The notes: a model not told the origin generated them from the sequence alone. Shown: positions 15,280 to 25,239, counted from the stretch's first letter. The stretch is 64,000 nucleotides of DNA from Salinispora fenicalii (GCF_000514815.1 NZ_AZWQ01000019.1:62001-126000), one strand, 5' to 3'. Numbers and translations are program-made.

Positions 15280-16575
15280 GTGCTCCGCTATCGTCCTCAG
15301 TCCGCTGGGGCGCTCCTGTTGGCACTGGTCAGCTCAACCATCCTGATGCCACAGACGCCGGCCCTGGCAGCTCCTGTCGTCTGCGCCGGTCCGAGCGAGC
15401 CGGGTCAGATCATTAGTGACACGCCCTGGCACCAGCAGTGGCTCGCTCCCCGACGAGTATGGCCGTTCAGCACCGGGGTGGGGATTGAGGTGGCCGTCGT
15501 CGACTCGGGCTCCGACGGCGATCACCCGCAGTTAACCGGCCGGGTGAGTTCCGGGTTCGACGCCCTCCGTGGGGCGAGCGGTGGTGACGTCGACTGCGTT
15601 TCCCATGGCACGGCGGTGGCCAGCCTCATCGCCGCCCGTCCGCAAGAGGGCATTGGCTTCCACGGTCTGGCCCCGGACGCCACGATTCTGCCGATCCGAG
15701 TCAGCGAACAGGCCGGAAGCGAAGGCAACGAAGCCCAGGGCGAAAGCGTCTCCCCTGCGGTCTTCGCCGAGGCTATCCGTCGGGCTGTCAACGACGGCGC
15801 CGACGTGATCAACATGTCCGTTACGCTCTACCGCCCCGACTCCGCCGTCGAGAGCGCGATCCGCTACGCCCAGACGAAGGACGTGGTCCTGGTCGCCGCC
15901 GCCGGAAACCTCCATCGCAACGGCGAGCAGCCCGACCCGGTGCCGTATCCCGCCGCATATGACGGTGTGGTCGGCGTCGGCGCGATCGACCAGCAGGGTG
16001 TACGGGTGGCGCAGTCACAGGTCGGTCCCTACGTCGATCTGGTGGCTCCTGGTGGCGCGGTCGTCGCCGCCACCCGGGTGAACGGGCACGGTGTGTGGAG
16101 CGGCACCAGCTTCGCGACCCCGCTGGTGAGTGCGACAGCGGCCCTGATCCGCGCCGCCGAACCGCAGCTGTCGGCGGCGCAGGTTTCTCGCCGGCTGCTA
16201 GCCACCGCTGACCCGGCACGGGGAGGTCCGGAGCAGGGCTATGGGCAAGGTGTGCTCAGCCCCTACCGGGCGATCACCGAGCGATTGAGCACCGCGGCTT
16301 CGGTGCCCCTGGCGCCCCTGCCCGACCTGCCCTATGACGCGGTGGCACAAGAGCGGGCGCAGCGGTGGGACGGCTTCCGGCGGGTTGGGCTCTGGGGTGG
16401 ACTTTCGGTGGCGGCGATGGCGCTCGTTGTCGGAGTTGCCTTTTCACTTCTACCGCAGGGACGGCGACGCCGCTGGCGCCCGACGCGCCCCGAAGGGCCA
16501 CCACCTTCGCCTCCGGAGGTCGACGAGCCCGAAGAAGTGTTCTTCCGGGTACCCACCTCGCTGCCCCGCGGCTGA
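15280..16575 (+). CDS. mycP: Type VII secretion mycosin (subtilisin-like protease) MycP
   Basis: The 431-residue S8-family serine protease has a signal peptide (LLLALVSSTILMPQTPALA), catalytic Asp75 (VVDSG), His109 (SHGTAVA), oxyanion Asn (VAAAGN) and Ser277 (SGTSFATP). A C-terminal transmembrane helix (LWGGLSVAAMALVVGVAFSL) and a basic tail finish it. This is the layout of the membrane-anchored mycosins of ESX/type VII systems, which process substrates and stabilise the secretion complex at the outer face of the membrane. I chose GTG 15280 because GGAGG lies 10 bases upstream and the signal peptide starts there; an upstream GTG at 15256 is possible. It faces the esx genes, separated by a strong hairpin. 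Confidence 0.93.
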   Translation: MLRYRPQSAGALLLALVSSTILMPQTPALAAPVVCAGPSEPGQIISDTPWHQQWLAPRRVWPFSTGVGIEVAVVDSGSDGDHPQLTGRVSSGFDALRGASGGDVDCVSHGTAVASLIAARPQEGIGFHGLAPDATILPIRVSEQAGSEGNEAQGESVSPAVFAEAIRRAVNDGADVINMSVTLYRPDSAVESAIRYAQTKDVVLVAAAGNLHRNGEQPDPVPYPAAYDGVVGVGAIDQQGVRVAQSQVGPYVDLVAPGGAVVAATRVNGHGVWSGTSFATPLVSATAALIRAAEPQLSAAQVSRRLLATADPARGGPEQGYGQGVLSPYRAITERLSTAASVPLAPLPDLPYDAVAQERAQRWDGFRRVGLWGGLSVAAMALVVGVAFSLLPQGRRRRWRPTRPEGPPPSPPEVDEPEEVFFRVPTSLPRG

Positions 16576-16636
16576 CGCCCCATCCGAAGCCGCCGTCGCC
16601 CGCTCAAGCAGACCGGCATTCGGGTCTGCCCGGACA

Positions 16637-16670
16637 GTCCGATGGCCCGGCGCTGGCCGGGCCATCGGAC
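16637..16670. terminator. Bidirectional hairpin between mycP and esx genes
   Basis: A perfect 15-bp stem with loop GCTG lies between the converging mycP and WXG100 genes. No T-tract follows on either strand, as is common for actinobacterial terminators. Confidence 0.7.
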
Positions 16671-16682
16671 ATTCGACGAGGA

Positions 16683-16970
16683 TCAGCCGCCGAACTTCGC
16701 CTGGTTTGCGGCCTCCCGGGCTTGCATCCTGGCGGCTGACTCGCGCAGCGCCCTCTCGATTCGACCGAGCAGGTCACGCAGGTCGTTCGCCGCCGACTCC
16801 CACTCGCTCTGCCGACGGAAGTACGCCTCGCGAGCGTCACCATCCCAGGTAGCGAGCATGGGTGCGATGCTGGACTTGAGCCCGTCAAGCTCACCGTTCA
16901 TGTTCTTCAGGCTGCTACTGCAGCTGTCGGCCGCGGCGTGGAGCGCAGCGAAGTTGTACCGAATTTCCAT
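16683..16970 (-). CDS. WXG100-family protein (EsxA-like)
   Basis: A 95-residue helical-hairpin protein whose turn reads TWDGDAREAY; the WDG here replaces the usual WXG. Length and the two-helix pattern fit the WXG100 family of type VII secretion substrates, which are exported as heterodimers. It lies 17 bases downstream of a second WXG100 gene that carries a YxxxD-type export signal, so the two probably form a complex like EsxA/EsxB. It is rich in Gln/Ala at the C-terminus (ARMQAREAANQAKFGG). The gene pair is transcribed toward the mycosin gene and away from eccB. Confidence 0.9.
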   Translation of the reverse strand: MEIRYNFAALHAAADSCSSSLKNMNGELDGLKSSIAPMLATWDGDAREAYFRRQSEWESAANDLRDLLGRIERALRESAARMQAREAANQAKFGG

Positions 16971-16987
16971 CTCGGACCCTTCCCCCG

Positions 16988-17317
16988 TCAGAGCTTCAGC
17001 GCGGCGGTGATGTGACCGGCAGTCGCGCCTGCAGAATCCATTTCGGACTTAATCTCATCGTCCGCGACGTCGTAGTCCCTACCGGACGAGCCAACCGCCT
17101 CGGCGATCGCCCGCAGCGCTACATTCAACCGCGCCATGTCCTGGTCGAACCGCTGGCGCACCTGCTGGAACGAACCCGCTCCAGCGCCCTTCCACTGGTC
17201 GTATAGCGGCGCAAGCTGGTCCATAAGCTGGTTCAGGTTGCCGGTGAGCCGGTCGGCGACGACGTTTACCTCGCCCCCGGTCTTCACCATCAAGCTGGTG
17301 TCGGTACGCATCGTCAT
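16988..17317 (-). CDS. WXG100-family protein (EsxB-like) with YxxxD signal
   Basis: A 109-residue protein with the WXG turn YDQWKGAGAGSF between two helices and, after the second helix, the sequence YDVADDE, which fits the C-terminal YxxxD/E export signal recognised by EccC. It is therefore the likely targeting partner of the downstream WXG100 protein. ATG 17317 is used; a second ATG lies two codons in. The gene precedes its partner by 17 bases, presumably in one transcript, and lies 143 bases downstream of eccB. Confidence 0.9.
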   Translation of the reverse strand: MTMRTDTSLMVKTGGEVNVVADRLTGNLNQLMDQLAPLYDQWKGAGAGSFQQVRQRFDQDMARLNVALRAIAEAVGSSGRDYDVADDEIKSEMDSAGATAGHITAALKL

Positions 17318-17460
17318 GGTGGAGTGACCCCCGTCCTCATCGATCGCCTCGCTGTGGCGGAGGCGGCCTCAGTGCGGCGCACTCGCACCGCTCTATGCGA
17401 ACCGTAACGGGTTATGTCCAGCCTGCGCTAGGTCAGGCAACCCCGCCCGCACAAGCGATT

Positions 17461-18909
17461 CTATTGTGGAGACGAAGGCTGATCGGGATCGATCGCCCGC
17501 TTTGCGGCCGCTGGGTCGAGTGCAGGACCGGCGGGCAGCCGATCGACCAGGCTCGCGGGTAGTTCAACAACCCGCGCACGGGAATAGCCGAGCATTTCCG
17601 CCACCTCTACCGAGGCGAGCGGATACCGGTAGCCGAGGTCGGTAACCAGGCTCAGCCCACCCGTCGAGGCCTCCGGCGCCGGCACAGCCTCGACTAGGAC
17701 GCCGTGCCCTGGTGCGATAGCCACCCGGTCAGCGAGAGGGATACCGGTACTGCTCTGTTCGGCGGTTCGCACCGGCTCCTGAACCGGCTGCACCTGCCCG
17801 CCCAGGAGCAGGGTCGGTTCGCTCCGCCCCGGTTGGTAGGCCGCACAGACAGCTGGCTGCTCGCTGGCCCCCTGGACGATCTCGGGACGCTCGTCGGGCG
17901 CGCGGTGAGACCCCTCAGTCGGCGGCGACGCCTTGCGTGCCGTAGCCGCGGCACCGGCTGAGAGGGAGACCGGCTCCGGTAGCGCCCCAGCCGGATAGGC
18001 CTGCGTGGCTTGCGGGTCAGCCAACAGCACCTCGGCCTGAAGCTGGGTCAGCGGCCGCAACTGATCGCGCTCAGCAAGATAATACTGGCGACCACCGTTC
18101 TGGCTTTCCACGACGAAGACCTGGCCAACCCGGGCTTCCGGCAAGGCACCGGACCGCTCACCCCGGCCGACCACCTCCGGAATCCCGATCGGCTCGCCGG
18201 CGGGCAGGGCGTTCAACCAGGCTCCGCCCACCTCGACCACGGGCTCCGTGGTCATGGTTAGTCCTTCCAGGACGACGTTTTCATCGCCGATCTCGTACCG
18301 GTGGTCATGCCAGATCAGATGCAGGCCATTCGTCGCCGTGTCGCGGACCAAGAGAGCGGTGTCGCCCATCTCCCGGCCACCACCGGGCGCCGCACCGACG
18401 GTCAGCACCGTGGTGGCGACATCCCCGCCCGCCGAGTCACGGGCCAGCTGGGTGCAGAGTGTCCACGGACCGGAGAGGAGCCGTTTCGGGTCAGGCAGCG
18501 CATCTGGCGCGTCCCGAATGCCAATCGGAGTGCCGCGGGACGTGCCGACCAACGAGTTGCGGGAAACAGAGACAGTGGGCGCCGCCGTCCCCAACGCCAA
18601 CAGCGCGGACGAATAGTTGACCACCGGGTAGAGGCGGCCCTCCCGGTAGATGTATCGAGTGCCGGTCTCCTTTTCCACAATGACCGCCGCGTCCGCCTTC
18701 CACTTGGTGGCGCCACCGGGGCGGAGCATCCCGTAGACGCCCACCACGGCAAGGCAGAGCACCGCCACCATGACGCTCGCGAAGCCCGCGCCACCGAGCC
18801 GCCGAAACGGCGCGGCACTCTCCGGATCGGGCTCCCGGGCCACGAGCGCGGAGGTCATCCGCTGAATGAAAAACTGGTACGACTGGACCTGGTCCCGCCG
18901 CGATGGCAT
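17461..18909 (-). CDS. eccB: Type VII secretion protein EccB
   Basis: The 482-residue protein has the conserved EccB start (MPSRRDQVQSYQFFIQRMTS ALV...), one transmembrane helix near residues 43-60 (FASVMVAVLCLAVVGVYG) and a large extracytoplasmic domain containing YIYREGRLYPVVNYSSAL and the repeated segments typical of EccB (for example VGTSRGTPIGIRDAPDALP). EccB is a core subunit of the membrane complex with its bulk in the periplasm-like space. A Pro/Glu-rich stretch near residues 325-345 replaces conserved sequence. It is 57 bases downstream of eccD on the same strand, consistent with one operon. Confidence 0.95.
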   Translation of the reverse strand: MPSRRDQVQSYQFFIQRMTSALVAREPDPESAAPFRRLGGAGFASVMVAVLCLAVVGVYGMLRPGGATKWKADAAVIVEKETGTRYIYREGRLYPVVNYSSALLALGTAAPTVSVSRNSLVGTSRGTPIGIRDAPDALPDPKRLLSGPWTLCTQLARDSAGGDVATTVLTVGAAPGGGREMGDTALLVRDTATNGLHLIWHDHRYEIGDENVVLEGLTMTTEPVVEVGGAWLNALPAGEPIGIPEVVGRGERSGALPEARVGQVFVVESQNGGRQYYLAERDQLRPLTQLQAEVLLADPQATQAYPAGALPEPVSLSAGAAATARKASPPTEGSHRAPDERPEIVQGASEQPAVCAAYQPGRSEPTLLLGGQVQPVQEPVRTAEQSSTGIPLADRVAIAPGHGVLVEAVPAPEASTGGLSLVTDLGYRYPLASVEVAEMLGYSRARVVELPASLVDRLPAGPALDPAAAKRAIDPDQPSSPQ

Positions 18910-18966
18910 GGCACCCTCCCCTTGCGTGCGGTCGACACAGACAGAGTCGTACCGCGATGCCTACGA

Positions 18967-20355
18967 TCAGCCGTTCAGTGCACGCATGAACGCGTACAGG
19001 CCCAGCACCCCGCAGGCCACCGGCACCACCGCGAGCTGCAGCACAATGTCGAGGAAGTCCCCGAACCGGGCCAGCCGGGGCGACGGGGCTCGTCGGCTGT
19101 AGGCGAGCCCGGCGCTGACCGAGATCCCGGCCGCCACCATCGCCACCGGCAGCACCGTCAGCACCCGCACCACCGTCCCGGCGTCGGCTGCGCCAACCAG
19201 AGGCAGCAAGGCCAGCCCGACGAGGCCGCCAGCGAGCATCGGCACCCGGTGCCGGACAGTCGGCACCAGTCGGGCCCGCAGCAGGTAGCCGAGGGAAACG
19301 ACTCCGGTCAACACCAGTGCAGCGACCGAACCCGCAGCGGTCAACACGATCAGGCAACCGACGGTGACCACGATCGAGCCAAAGATCATGCCGGTGAGCA
19401 CTTCATCAGCCCGCGCAGTCGCCTGATAGACCGCCTCCCTGCGAGGCTGCGGCTCGTCGCGCAGCAGGTCCTCGGCGGTCCGGGGCAACACCGGCATCGG
19501 CATCTTGCCCAGCCGCACCGCGAGCAGCGGCAGCGCCGGCAGCAGCAGGGTCACCCCGCTGACCACGATCGCCGCGCCCTGCGCCGCGTCAATCGAGCCA
19601 AGAGCACACAACCCGCCGAGCAGGCCCCAGATCCCGGCATAGACCGCCGCGACAAAGACTCGGGCAGCGTCCCCCACCCCGAGGAGACCGAGTAGGCCCG
19701 TGAAGAGCAGGATGGCAGAGCCGAGCAGCACGTGCGGCGCACCGAGTGCCCAGACGGACTCCCCGGTCCCGATCACCAGAATCCCGCCGACGAAGGCGTA
19801 GGGCAGGCCGGCGGCGGCCAGCACCGCCCCGGCGAGCGAGTCGGCCATCGCCCGAGAGAGCACAATCCCGGTCAGTAGCAGCCCCACAGCGGCACTGAGC
19901 GCGATCACGCCGCCGAGCCAGCCGGGCTCGTCCGAGCCGACGATGACGGCTAGGCCAATCAAAAGCAGCGCACTCGCGACAATCAAACCCGTCAGCCGAG
20001 TCGCGAGTGGGTTCCACGCGATCCCACGGCGACGCGCGCCGGCCGCGACAGCCTCCATCAGATCGTCATACGCCAGCTCGGGCCACTCGGTCCGGCGCGG
20101 AGCCAGGTGCAGCGTCTCTCCGTCGCGGATGTTCTGCGCCGCCAACGTACGGTTGAGATCGATGGCAGCGCCATCGGTACGGCGTAGTGTCCAGCCACCA
20201 TGCGCCGTACCGTCTGAGGGGTGCTCCGCTGCCTGCCGTAGCACGGCGGGCAGCATCCCGACCAGCGGCAAATGCTCCGGTAGGGCCAGATCGAGCCGCC
20301 GGTCCGGGGCGACGATGGCGATGCGCGCAAGTCCGGTTCCGGCCTGGGAAACCAT
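18967..20355 (-). CDS. eccD: Type VII secretion integral membrane protein EccD
   Basis: The 462-residue protein starts with a ubiquitin-like YukD domain (about 8-95: ARIAIVAPDRRLDLALPEHL ... DGETLHLAPR), followed by a linker and about eleven hydrophobic segments, as in EccD. EccD forms the membrane pore-like vestibule of the secretion complex together with EccC and EccE. ATG 20355. The gene diverges from eccC, with a 137-base intergenic region that must hold both promoters. It precedes eccB, giving the order eccD-eccB-esx-esx on the minus strand. Confidence 0.95.
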   Translation of the reverse strand: MVSQAGTGLARIAIVAPDRRLDLALPEHLPLVGMLPAVLRQAAEHPSDGTAHGGWTLRRTDGAAIDLNRTLAAQNIRDGETLHLAPRRTEWPELAYDDLMEAVAAGARRRGIAWNPLATRLTGLIVASALLLIGLAVIVGSDEPGWLGGVIALSAAVGLLLTGIVLSRAMADSLAGAVLAAAGLPYAFVGGILVIGTGESVWALGAPHVLLGSAILLFTGLLGLLGVGDAARVFVAAVYAGIWGLLGGLCALGSIDAAQGAAIVVSGVTLLLPALPLLAVRLGKMPMPVLPRTAEDLLRDEPQPRREAVYQATARADEVLTGMIFGSIVVTVGCLIVLTAAGSVAALVLTGVVSLGYLLRARLVPTVRHRVPMLAGGLVGLALLPLVGAADAGTVVRVLTVLPVAMVAAGISVSAGLAYSRRAPSPRLARFGDFLDIVLQLAVVPVACGVLGLYAFMRALNG

Positions 20356-20492
20356 TGACGCCCTCTCCGACGAGGAGCGGACCCAACCGGCCCGCGGCTG
20401 TCATAACGAGAAGAGGCTACCTACCATGTGCCGGTGGCGTGGACGTCGGTTCTGATCGATCGAGTCCAGGCACCAACGGGGAGGTTTGGTAC

Positions 20493-23400
20493 GTGAGCAC
20501 CGTCGTTGTGAAACGCCCGGATCGGCAGCCGGAGCCGGAGTACCCGGCCGGCGAGGTATTGCTGGAGGCGCCGCCGGAGGTGCCGGTACCGGGTGGGCGC
20601 AGCTGGGGTCAGATGCTGATGATGCTGCCGATGCTCGCCGGTTCGTTCGCGATGGCGCTGATGTTCGCCGGCCAGAGTGGCAACACAATCCGATACGTCG
20701 CCGGTGGTCTCTTCGGCCTCTCCGCGATCGGAATGCTCGCCTCCCAGTTCGCCAACAGCCCCGGCGGTCCGAGCAAACAGGAGATGCTGCAAAAGCGACG
20801 CGAGTACATGACACACCTGTCGCGGCAGCGTCATCGCGTCCTCAAGGCAATCCGCAAGCAGCGCGAAGCCGCGTTCTACCGACACCCCGAGCCGGGCGCG
20901 CTCTGGTCAGTTCCGATCGGCCCACGGTTGTGGGAGCGCCGGCGCGGAGACGTCGATTTCGCGACCGTTCGAATCGGGCTTGGGCCGCAGGAACTGGCTA
21001 CGCCGTTGATCCCGCCGCCGACGACAACGTTGGAGAAGCTGGAGCCGATGTGCGCGCTGGCCCTGCGCCGCTTCCTGACGACCTACGGAGAGGTACCGGA
21101 TCTGCCGGTGACGATGGCCCTCAACGGCTTCGCCCGGGTACATCTCCAGGGGGACGACGAAGCGACGCGTGGGCTGGTCCGTTCGGTGCTCGCCCAGGCC
21201 GCCGCATTCCACGCCCCGGACGACCTACTCGTCGCGATCTGCGTCGCCCCGGATCGGCGTGACGGGTGGGAGTGGGCGAAGTGGCTTCCGCACGGACTGC
21301 ACCCGAGTCGCACCGACGCGCTGGGGCAGCTGCGGCTCGTCGCGCCCTCCGTCGCCGGGCTGGAGGCGATGCTCGACGACGTGCTGGCCAGCCGGCCCCG
21401 ATTCAACCCGACCGGCGGCCCATCCCAGGTGGGCGGCCCGCACGTCCTGGTCGTCATCGACGGTGGCGACACCGCTGGATCAGACCACCTGATGACCGAG
21501 GGCGGCGTGGAGGGCGTCACCCTGCTCGACCTCTCCAACCCAGCGCCACGGCTGCTGGACCGGGCCCGACTGGTCCTCGAGGTTTCCGTGGACCAGCAGC
21601 TCTGGAGCACCACCGTGGAGGGCACCGCCGAGATCGGGCAGGCCGACCACTGCCGAATAGCGGAGATCGAGACGCTCGCCATGCAGCTCACCCCACTGCG
21701 CCTATCGGCCGCGTCCCGGGGCGGCGACAGTCCACTCACCGCCGAGCTGGGCCTGGCTGACCTACTCAACATCGGCGATCCGCACGAGTTCGACCTGGAG
21801 GCGGCCTGGCAGCCGCGGCCAAATCGGGACCGGCTGCGGGTACCGATCGGTACGGGCACCGACGGCGCTCCGGTCGAGCTCGACCTCAAGGAATCCGCGC
21901 AGGACGGCATGGGGCCGCACGGCCTGCTGATCGGTGCTACCGGCTCCGGCAAATCCGAGCTGCTGCGTACGCTGGTGCTGGCGCTCGCCGCCACGCACAG
22001 CTCGGAGAACCTGAACTTTGTCCTGGTCGACTTCAAGGGTGGTGCGACCTTCACCCGGCTGGACACTCTCCCGCACACCAGCGCGGTCATCACCAACCTC
22101 GCCAACGAACTGCCGCTGGTGGACCGGATGGCCGACTCGATCAACGGTGAGCTGGTACGCCGCCAGGAGTTGCTGCGCGCGGCCGGCAACTACGCCTCGC
22201 AGCGCGACTACGAGAAGGCCCGGGCTGCGGGTGCGCCCCTCGCTCCCCTACCCAGCCTGCTCATCATCTGCGACGAATTCTCCGAGCTACTCGCTGCAAA
22301 ACCGGACTTCATCGACATGTTCGTGCAGATAGGTCGGGTTGGCCGGTCGCTCGGTGTCCACCTGCTGCTGGCCTCACAACGGCTGGAGGAGGGCCGGCTG
22401 CGCGGCCTGGACACCCACCTGTCGTACCGGATCGGGCTGCGCACCTTCTCCCCCATGGAGAGCCGGGTGGTGCTCGGCGCCGCCGACGCGTACGAGCTCC
22501 CCAGTGCGCCGGGCCACGGCTACCTACGCTTCGGTACCGAACCCCTGGCCCGGTTCAAGGCCGCGTATGTCTCCGGTGCCTACCGCAACGAGACGGCGAC
22601 CGCGGTCGCCGGCGGTGACAGCGAGACGCGGGTGCAGGAGTACAGCACCAGCTATGTCGCACCACCGGTGACGCCGACCGAGAAGGAAGTAGCGCCGGAA
22701 CCGGACAGCGTCGCCGCCGGCGACAGCCTGCTGGACATCTTGGTGGGCCGGCTCACCGGCCGGGGCACGCCGGCCCACCAGGTGTGGCTGCCCCCGCTCG
22801 CGGAGCCGCCGACGCTGGATCAGCTCCTGCCACCGCTGACCACAGACCCGGACCGGGGGGTGACGGTGGCGCACGCCGGTCTGGTCGGCGAACTCCAGGT
22901 CGCCACCGGCATCATCGACAAGCCGTTCGAGCAGCGTCGCGACGTACTCTGGTTTGACCTGGCGGGCGCCGCCGGCCACGCGGTGATCGTCGGTGGCCCG
23001 CAGAGCGGCAAGAGCACCCTGCTGCGGACAATCGTCACCTCGCTGGCGCTGACCCACACGCCACGGGAGGCGCAGGTCTACTGCCTCGACCTGGCCAGCA
23101 ACGCGCTCTCCTCACTGCGCGACCTGCCGCACGTCGGTGCGGTGGCGACCCGGCTCGACGCAAGTTTGGTCCGACGCACGATCGCCGAGTTGCAGCTGCT
23201 GATGGGCATGCGGGAGCGGCGGTTCGGGGAGCGCGGAGTGGACTCGATGGCCGCGTACCGGCACGCCCGCCGGCACGGCCAGCACACCGATGACCCGTTC
23301 GGCGATGTTTTCCTCGTCATCGATGGCTGGTCCACTATTCGTACCGAATTCGAGGACCTCGAGCCGGCGATCAGTGACATCGCCAACCGGGGCCTCTCCT

Positions 23401-24476
23401 TCGGCATCCACCTGATCGTCACCGCCGGCCGTTGGATGGACCTGCGCCCCGCCATCCGGGATGTTTTCGGCACCCGGCTGGAGCTCTGGTTGGCGGATGC
23501 GAGCGATTCCATGCTGGACCGCCGCGCCGCGACAAACGTGCCAGAGAAGTCTCCCGGTCGGGGAATCAACCCCGACGGTCAGCACTTCCTCGCCGCGCTG
23601 CCCCGCGCCGACGGCGGCCAGGAGCCGGGGAACCTCCCCGAGGGCTCCCGCAAGCTGATCAACGACATCGCCACCGCCTGGGAAGGGCCCGGAGCTCCGC
23701 CGATCCGGCTGCTCCCGCCCACGATCCCGTACGGCAGCCTGCCATCCACCGGACGGCCCGGCGTGCCGATCGGCCTCGCCGAGGTGGACCTGCAGCCGGT
23801 GCACCTGGACTTCGCTGCCGACCCGCACTTCCTGCTCTTCGGGGACGGGGAGTCCGGCAAGAGCACCTTCCTGCGGGCACTGGCCCAGACGATCGTTGAC
23901 CGCAACGAGCCAAACGAGGCACGACTGATCCTCGTTGACTATCGCCGCAGCATGCTCGGTGACATCACCACCGACCACCTGGTCGGGTACGGATCATCCG
24001 CGCAACTCACCGAAAACATCGTCGCCGAGGTAGCCGCCGTGATGCGAGACCGGTTACCCCCCGCCGACGTGAAGCCCGACGAGTTGCGGGCACGCAGCTG
24101 GTGGAAGGGGCCCGACCTCTACGTCCTGGTCGATGACTACGACCTGGTGGCGGGAACGGGTAGCAATCCGCTGATGCCGCTGCTGGAGTTCCTGCCGCAG
24201 GCCCGAGACATCGGTCTGCACCTGGTCGTCGCCCGCCATACCGGCGGCGCGAGCCGGGCCCTCTACGAGCCGGTGTTGATGCGGCTGCGGGAGATCAGCA
24301 CACCGGGCATCGTGATGTCCGGCAACCGGGACGAGGGGGTGCTGCTCGGCACGGTCCGCCCCGGGCCACTGCCACCGGGGCGGGGCTGGCTGGTCACCCG
24401 ACGGGAGGGCACCCGCCTGGTGCAGTTGGTGAATCTTCCGTCGCAGGCGGGAGCACCCGACGGGGTTGCGCGATGA
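20493..24476 (+). CDS. eccC: Type VII secretion ATPase EccC (single polypeptide)
   Basis: The 1327-residue protein has two N-terminal transmembrane helices (MLMMLPMLAGSFAMALMFAG and IRYVAGGLFGLSAIGMLAS) and three FtsK/SpoIIIE-type ATPase domains with Walker A GATGSGKS (481-488), GGPQSGKS (834-841) and GDGESGKS (1117-1124). Walker B segments are LLIICDEF, VFLVIDGW and LYVLVDDY; the Asp-Glu pair is intact only in the first, the usual EccC pattern. EccC binds Esx export signals and drives secretion. Unlike the split EccCa/EccCb of mycobacterial ESX-1 this is one chain. The frame is open 306 bases further upstream into eccD, but GTG 20493 has GGGGAGG at ideal spacing and starts with the family sequence, so I place the start there. 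Confidence 0.97.
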   Translation: MSTVVVKRPDRQPEPEYPAGEVLLEAPPEVPVPGGRSWGQMLMMLPMLAGSFAMALMFAGQSGNTIRYVAGGLFGLSAIGMLASQFANSPGGPSKQEMLQKRREYMTHLSRQRHRVLKAIRKQREAAFYRHPEPGALWSVPIGPRLWERRRGDVDFATVRIGLGPQELATPLIPPPTTTLEKLEPMCALALRRFLTTYGEVPDLPVTMALNGFARVHLQGDDEATRGLVRSVLAQAAAFHAPDDLLVAICVAPDRRDGWEWAKWLPHGLHPSRTDALGQLRLVAPSVAGLEAMLDDVLASRPRFNPTGGPSQVGGPHVLVVIDGGDTAGSDHLMTEGGVEGVTLLDLSNPAPRLLDRARLVLEVSVDQQLWSTTVEGTAEIGQADHCRIAEIETLAMQLTPLRLSAASRGGDSPLTAELGLADLLNIGDPHEFDLEAAWQPRPNRDRLRVPIGTGTDGAPVELDLKESAQDGMGPHGLLIGATGSGKSELLRTLVLALAATHSSENLNFVLVDFKGGATFTRLDTLPHTSAVITNLANELPLVDRMADSINGELVRRQELLRAAGNYASQRDYEKARAAGAPLAPLPSLLIICDEFSELLAAKPDFIDMFVQIGRVGRSLGVHLLLASQRLEEGRLRGLDTHLSYRIGLRTFSPMESRVVLGAADAYELPSAPGHGYLRFGTEPLARFKAAYVSGAYRNETATAVAGGDSETRVQEYSTSYVAPPVTPTEKEVAPEPDSVAAGDSLLDILVGRLTGRGTPAHQVWLPPLAEPPTLDQLLPPLTTDPDRGVTVAHAGLVGELQVATGIIDKPFEQRRDVLWFDLAGAAGHAVIVGGPQSGKSTLLRTIVTSLALTHTPREAQVYCLDLASNALSSLRDLPHVGAVATRLDASLVRRTIAELQLLMGMRERRFGERGVDSMAAYRHARRHGQHTDDPFGDVFLVIDGWSTIRTEFEDLEPAISDIANRGLSFGIHLIVTAGRWMDLRPAIRDVFGTRLELWLADASDSMLDRRAATNVPEKSPGRGINPDGQHFLAALPRADGGQEPGNLPEGSRKLINDIATAWEGPGAPPIRLLPPTIPYGSLPSTGRPGVPIGLAEVDLQPVHLDFAADPHFLLFGDGESGKSTFLRALAQTIVDRNEPNEARLILVDYRRSMLGDITTDHLVGYGSSAQLTENIVAEVAAVMRDRLPPADVKPDELRARSWWKGPDLYVLVDDYDLVAGTGSNPLMPLLEFLPQARDIGLHLVVARHTGGASRALYEPVLMRLREISTPGIVMSGNRDEGVLLGTVRPGPLPPGRGWLVTRREGTRLVQLVNLPSQAGAPDGVAR

Positions 24477-24606
24477 CGCTATGTTCCGCCAGAGTGGATA
24501 CTCAGCCTGCGGCTGCAAGCACGCACAATTAGGGACATGTGCCAATATAGGCGGCAGCCTAGTTGACCGAGCGCGCCGCTGACGGGTGAGCGATCGGGGG
24601 AGACGC

Positions 24607-25239
24607 ATGGGCGACGACTGGCTCGCCGGTGAAAATATCGACGTCGACATCCAGCAACTCGACGACTTCGCAGCCGCCATCAAGGACGAACTGGAAAAGA
24701 ACTTCAGCCCCAGCCGCCAAAACGGCGTAGTTCCGATGCTCCAAGTGCAGGCACCATTCGGCGAGGGCGGAATGCGGGAGGGCATGTACTTTCAGACTAG
24801 TCACGACCACAGCCTTACGGCGATACAGCAGCTACTCGCCGAGGTAGAGGCGGGCCTGGCATCCCTCAGCGTCGCCGCAAAATCGATCTCCGTCGCCTAT
24901 CTGGCCGAGGACGCCCTCATTGAGGCGACCCACGACGATGTCTTCAGTGCCTTTTACAACGTAGAAGAGCAACAGACCCTCAACAATTCCTGGCAGCAGG
25001 GCAACGACGATCAGGCAAGCTCGGTCGACTCACATTCGGAAGCGCGCGTCGACTCGGCGGCCACCCGCTTCGAAGAAGAGTTCATCCTCAGAGAAGGGGA
25101 TGGCAGCGGCGAGGGGCCTTCGACGCACGACCAGCCTGAGACGGTCGGCAAGGGCTCCGCTGCGTACCAGATCCAGGGCGACGATGAGGGGATGCGCGGC
25201 GACGCGGTAGCCCCGCCGGATACCGACCTACAGGGCTGA
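24607..25239 (+). CDS. ESX-associated helical protein, candidate substrate or chaperone
   Basis: A 210-residue protein starting at ATG 24607 behind GGGGGAGACGC. The N-terminal 110 residues look helical (NIDVDIQQLDDFAAAIKDEL; LTAIQQLLAEVEAGLASLSV; AAKSISVAYLAEDALIEATH) and resemble EspC/WXG-superfamily helical bundles without a clear WXG. The rest is acidic and probably disordered. It lies 130 bases behind eccC and 29 bases before the Pro-rich WXG-like protein, the place where ESX loci carry substrates or substrate chaperones. No annotated family was recognised with confidence. Confidence 0.75.
   Translation: MGDDWLAGENIDVDIQQLDDFAAAIKDELEKNFSPSRQNGVVPMLQVQAPFGEGGMREGMYFQTSHDHSLTAIQQLLAEVEAGLASLSVAAKSISVAYLAEDALIEATHDDVFSAFYNVEEQQTLNNSWQQGNDDQASSVDSHSEARVDSAATRFEEEFILREGDGSGEGPSTHDQPETVGKGSAAYQIQGDDEGMRGDAVAPPDTDLQG

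Noticed and set aside
14972-15325. 117-codon minus-strand frame with a hydrophobic stretch upstream of mycP
   Set aside because: No start codon with ribosome binding site, poor codon use in the first half and overlap with the mycP signal peptide region; kept only as a possible relic.
18301-19695. 464-codon plus-strand frame across eccB and eccD
   Set aside because: Antisense to two well-recognised genes; the product is Arg/His-rich without domains.
20187-20492. Longer EccC start
   Set aside because: The added 102 residues are Arg/Pro-rich and overlap the start of eccD on the other strand, whereas GTG 20493 has a strong ribosome binding site and the conserved EccC start.
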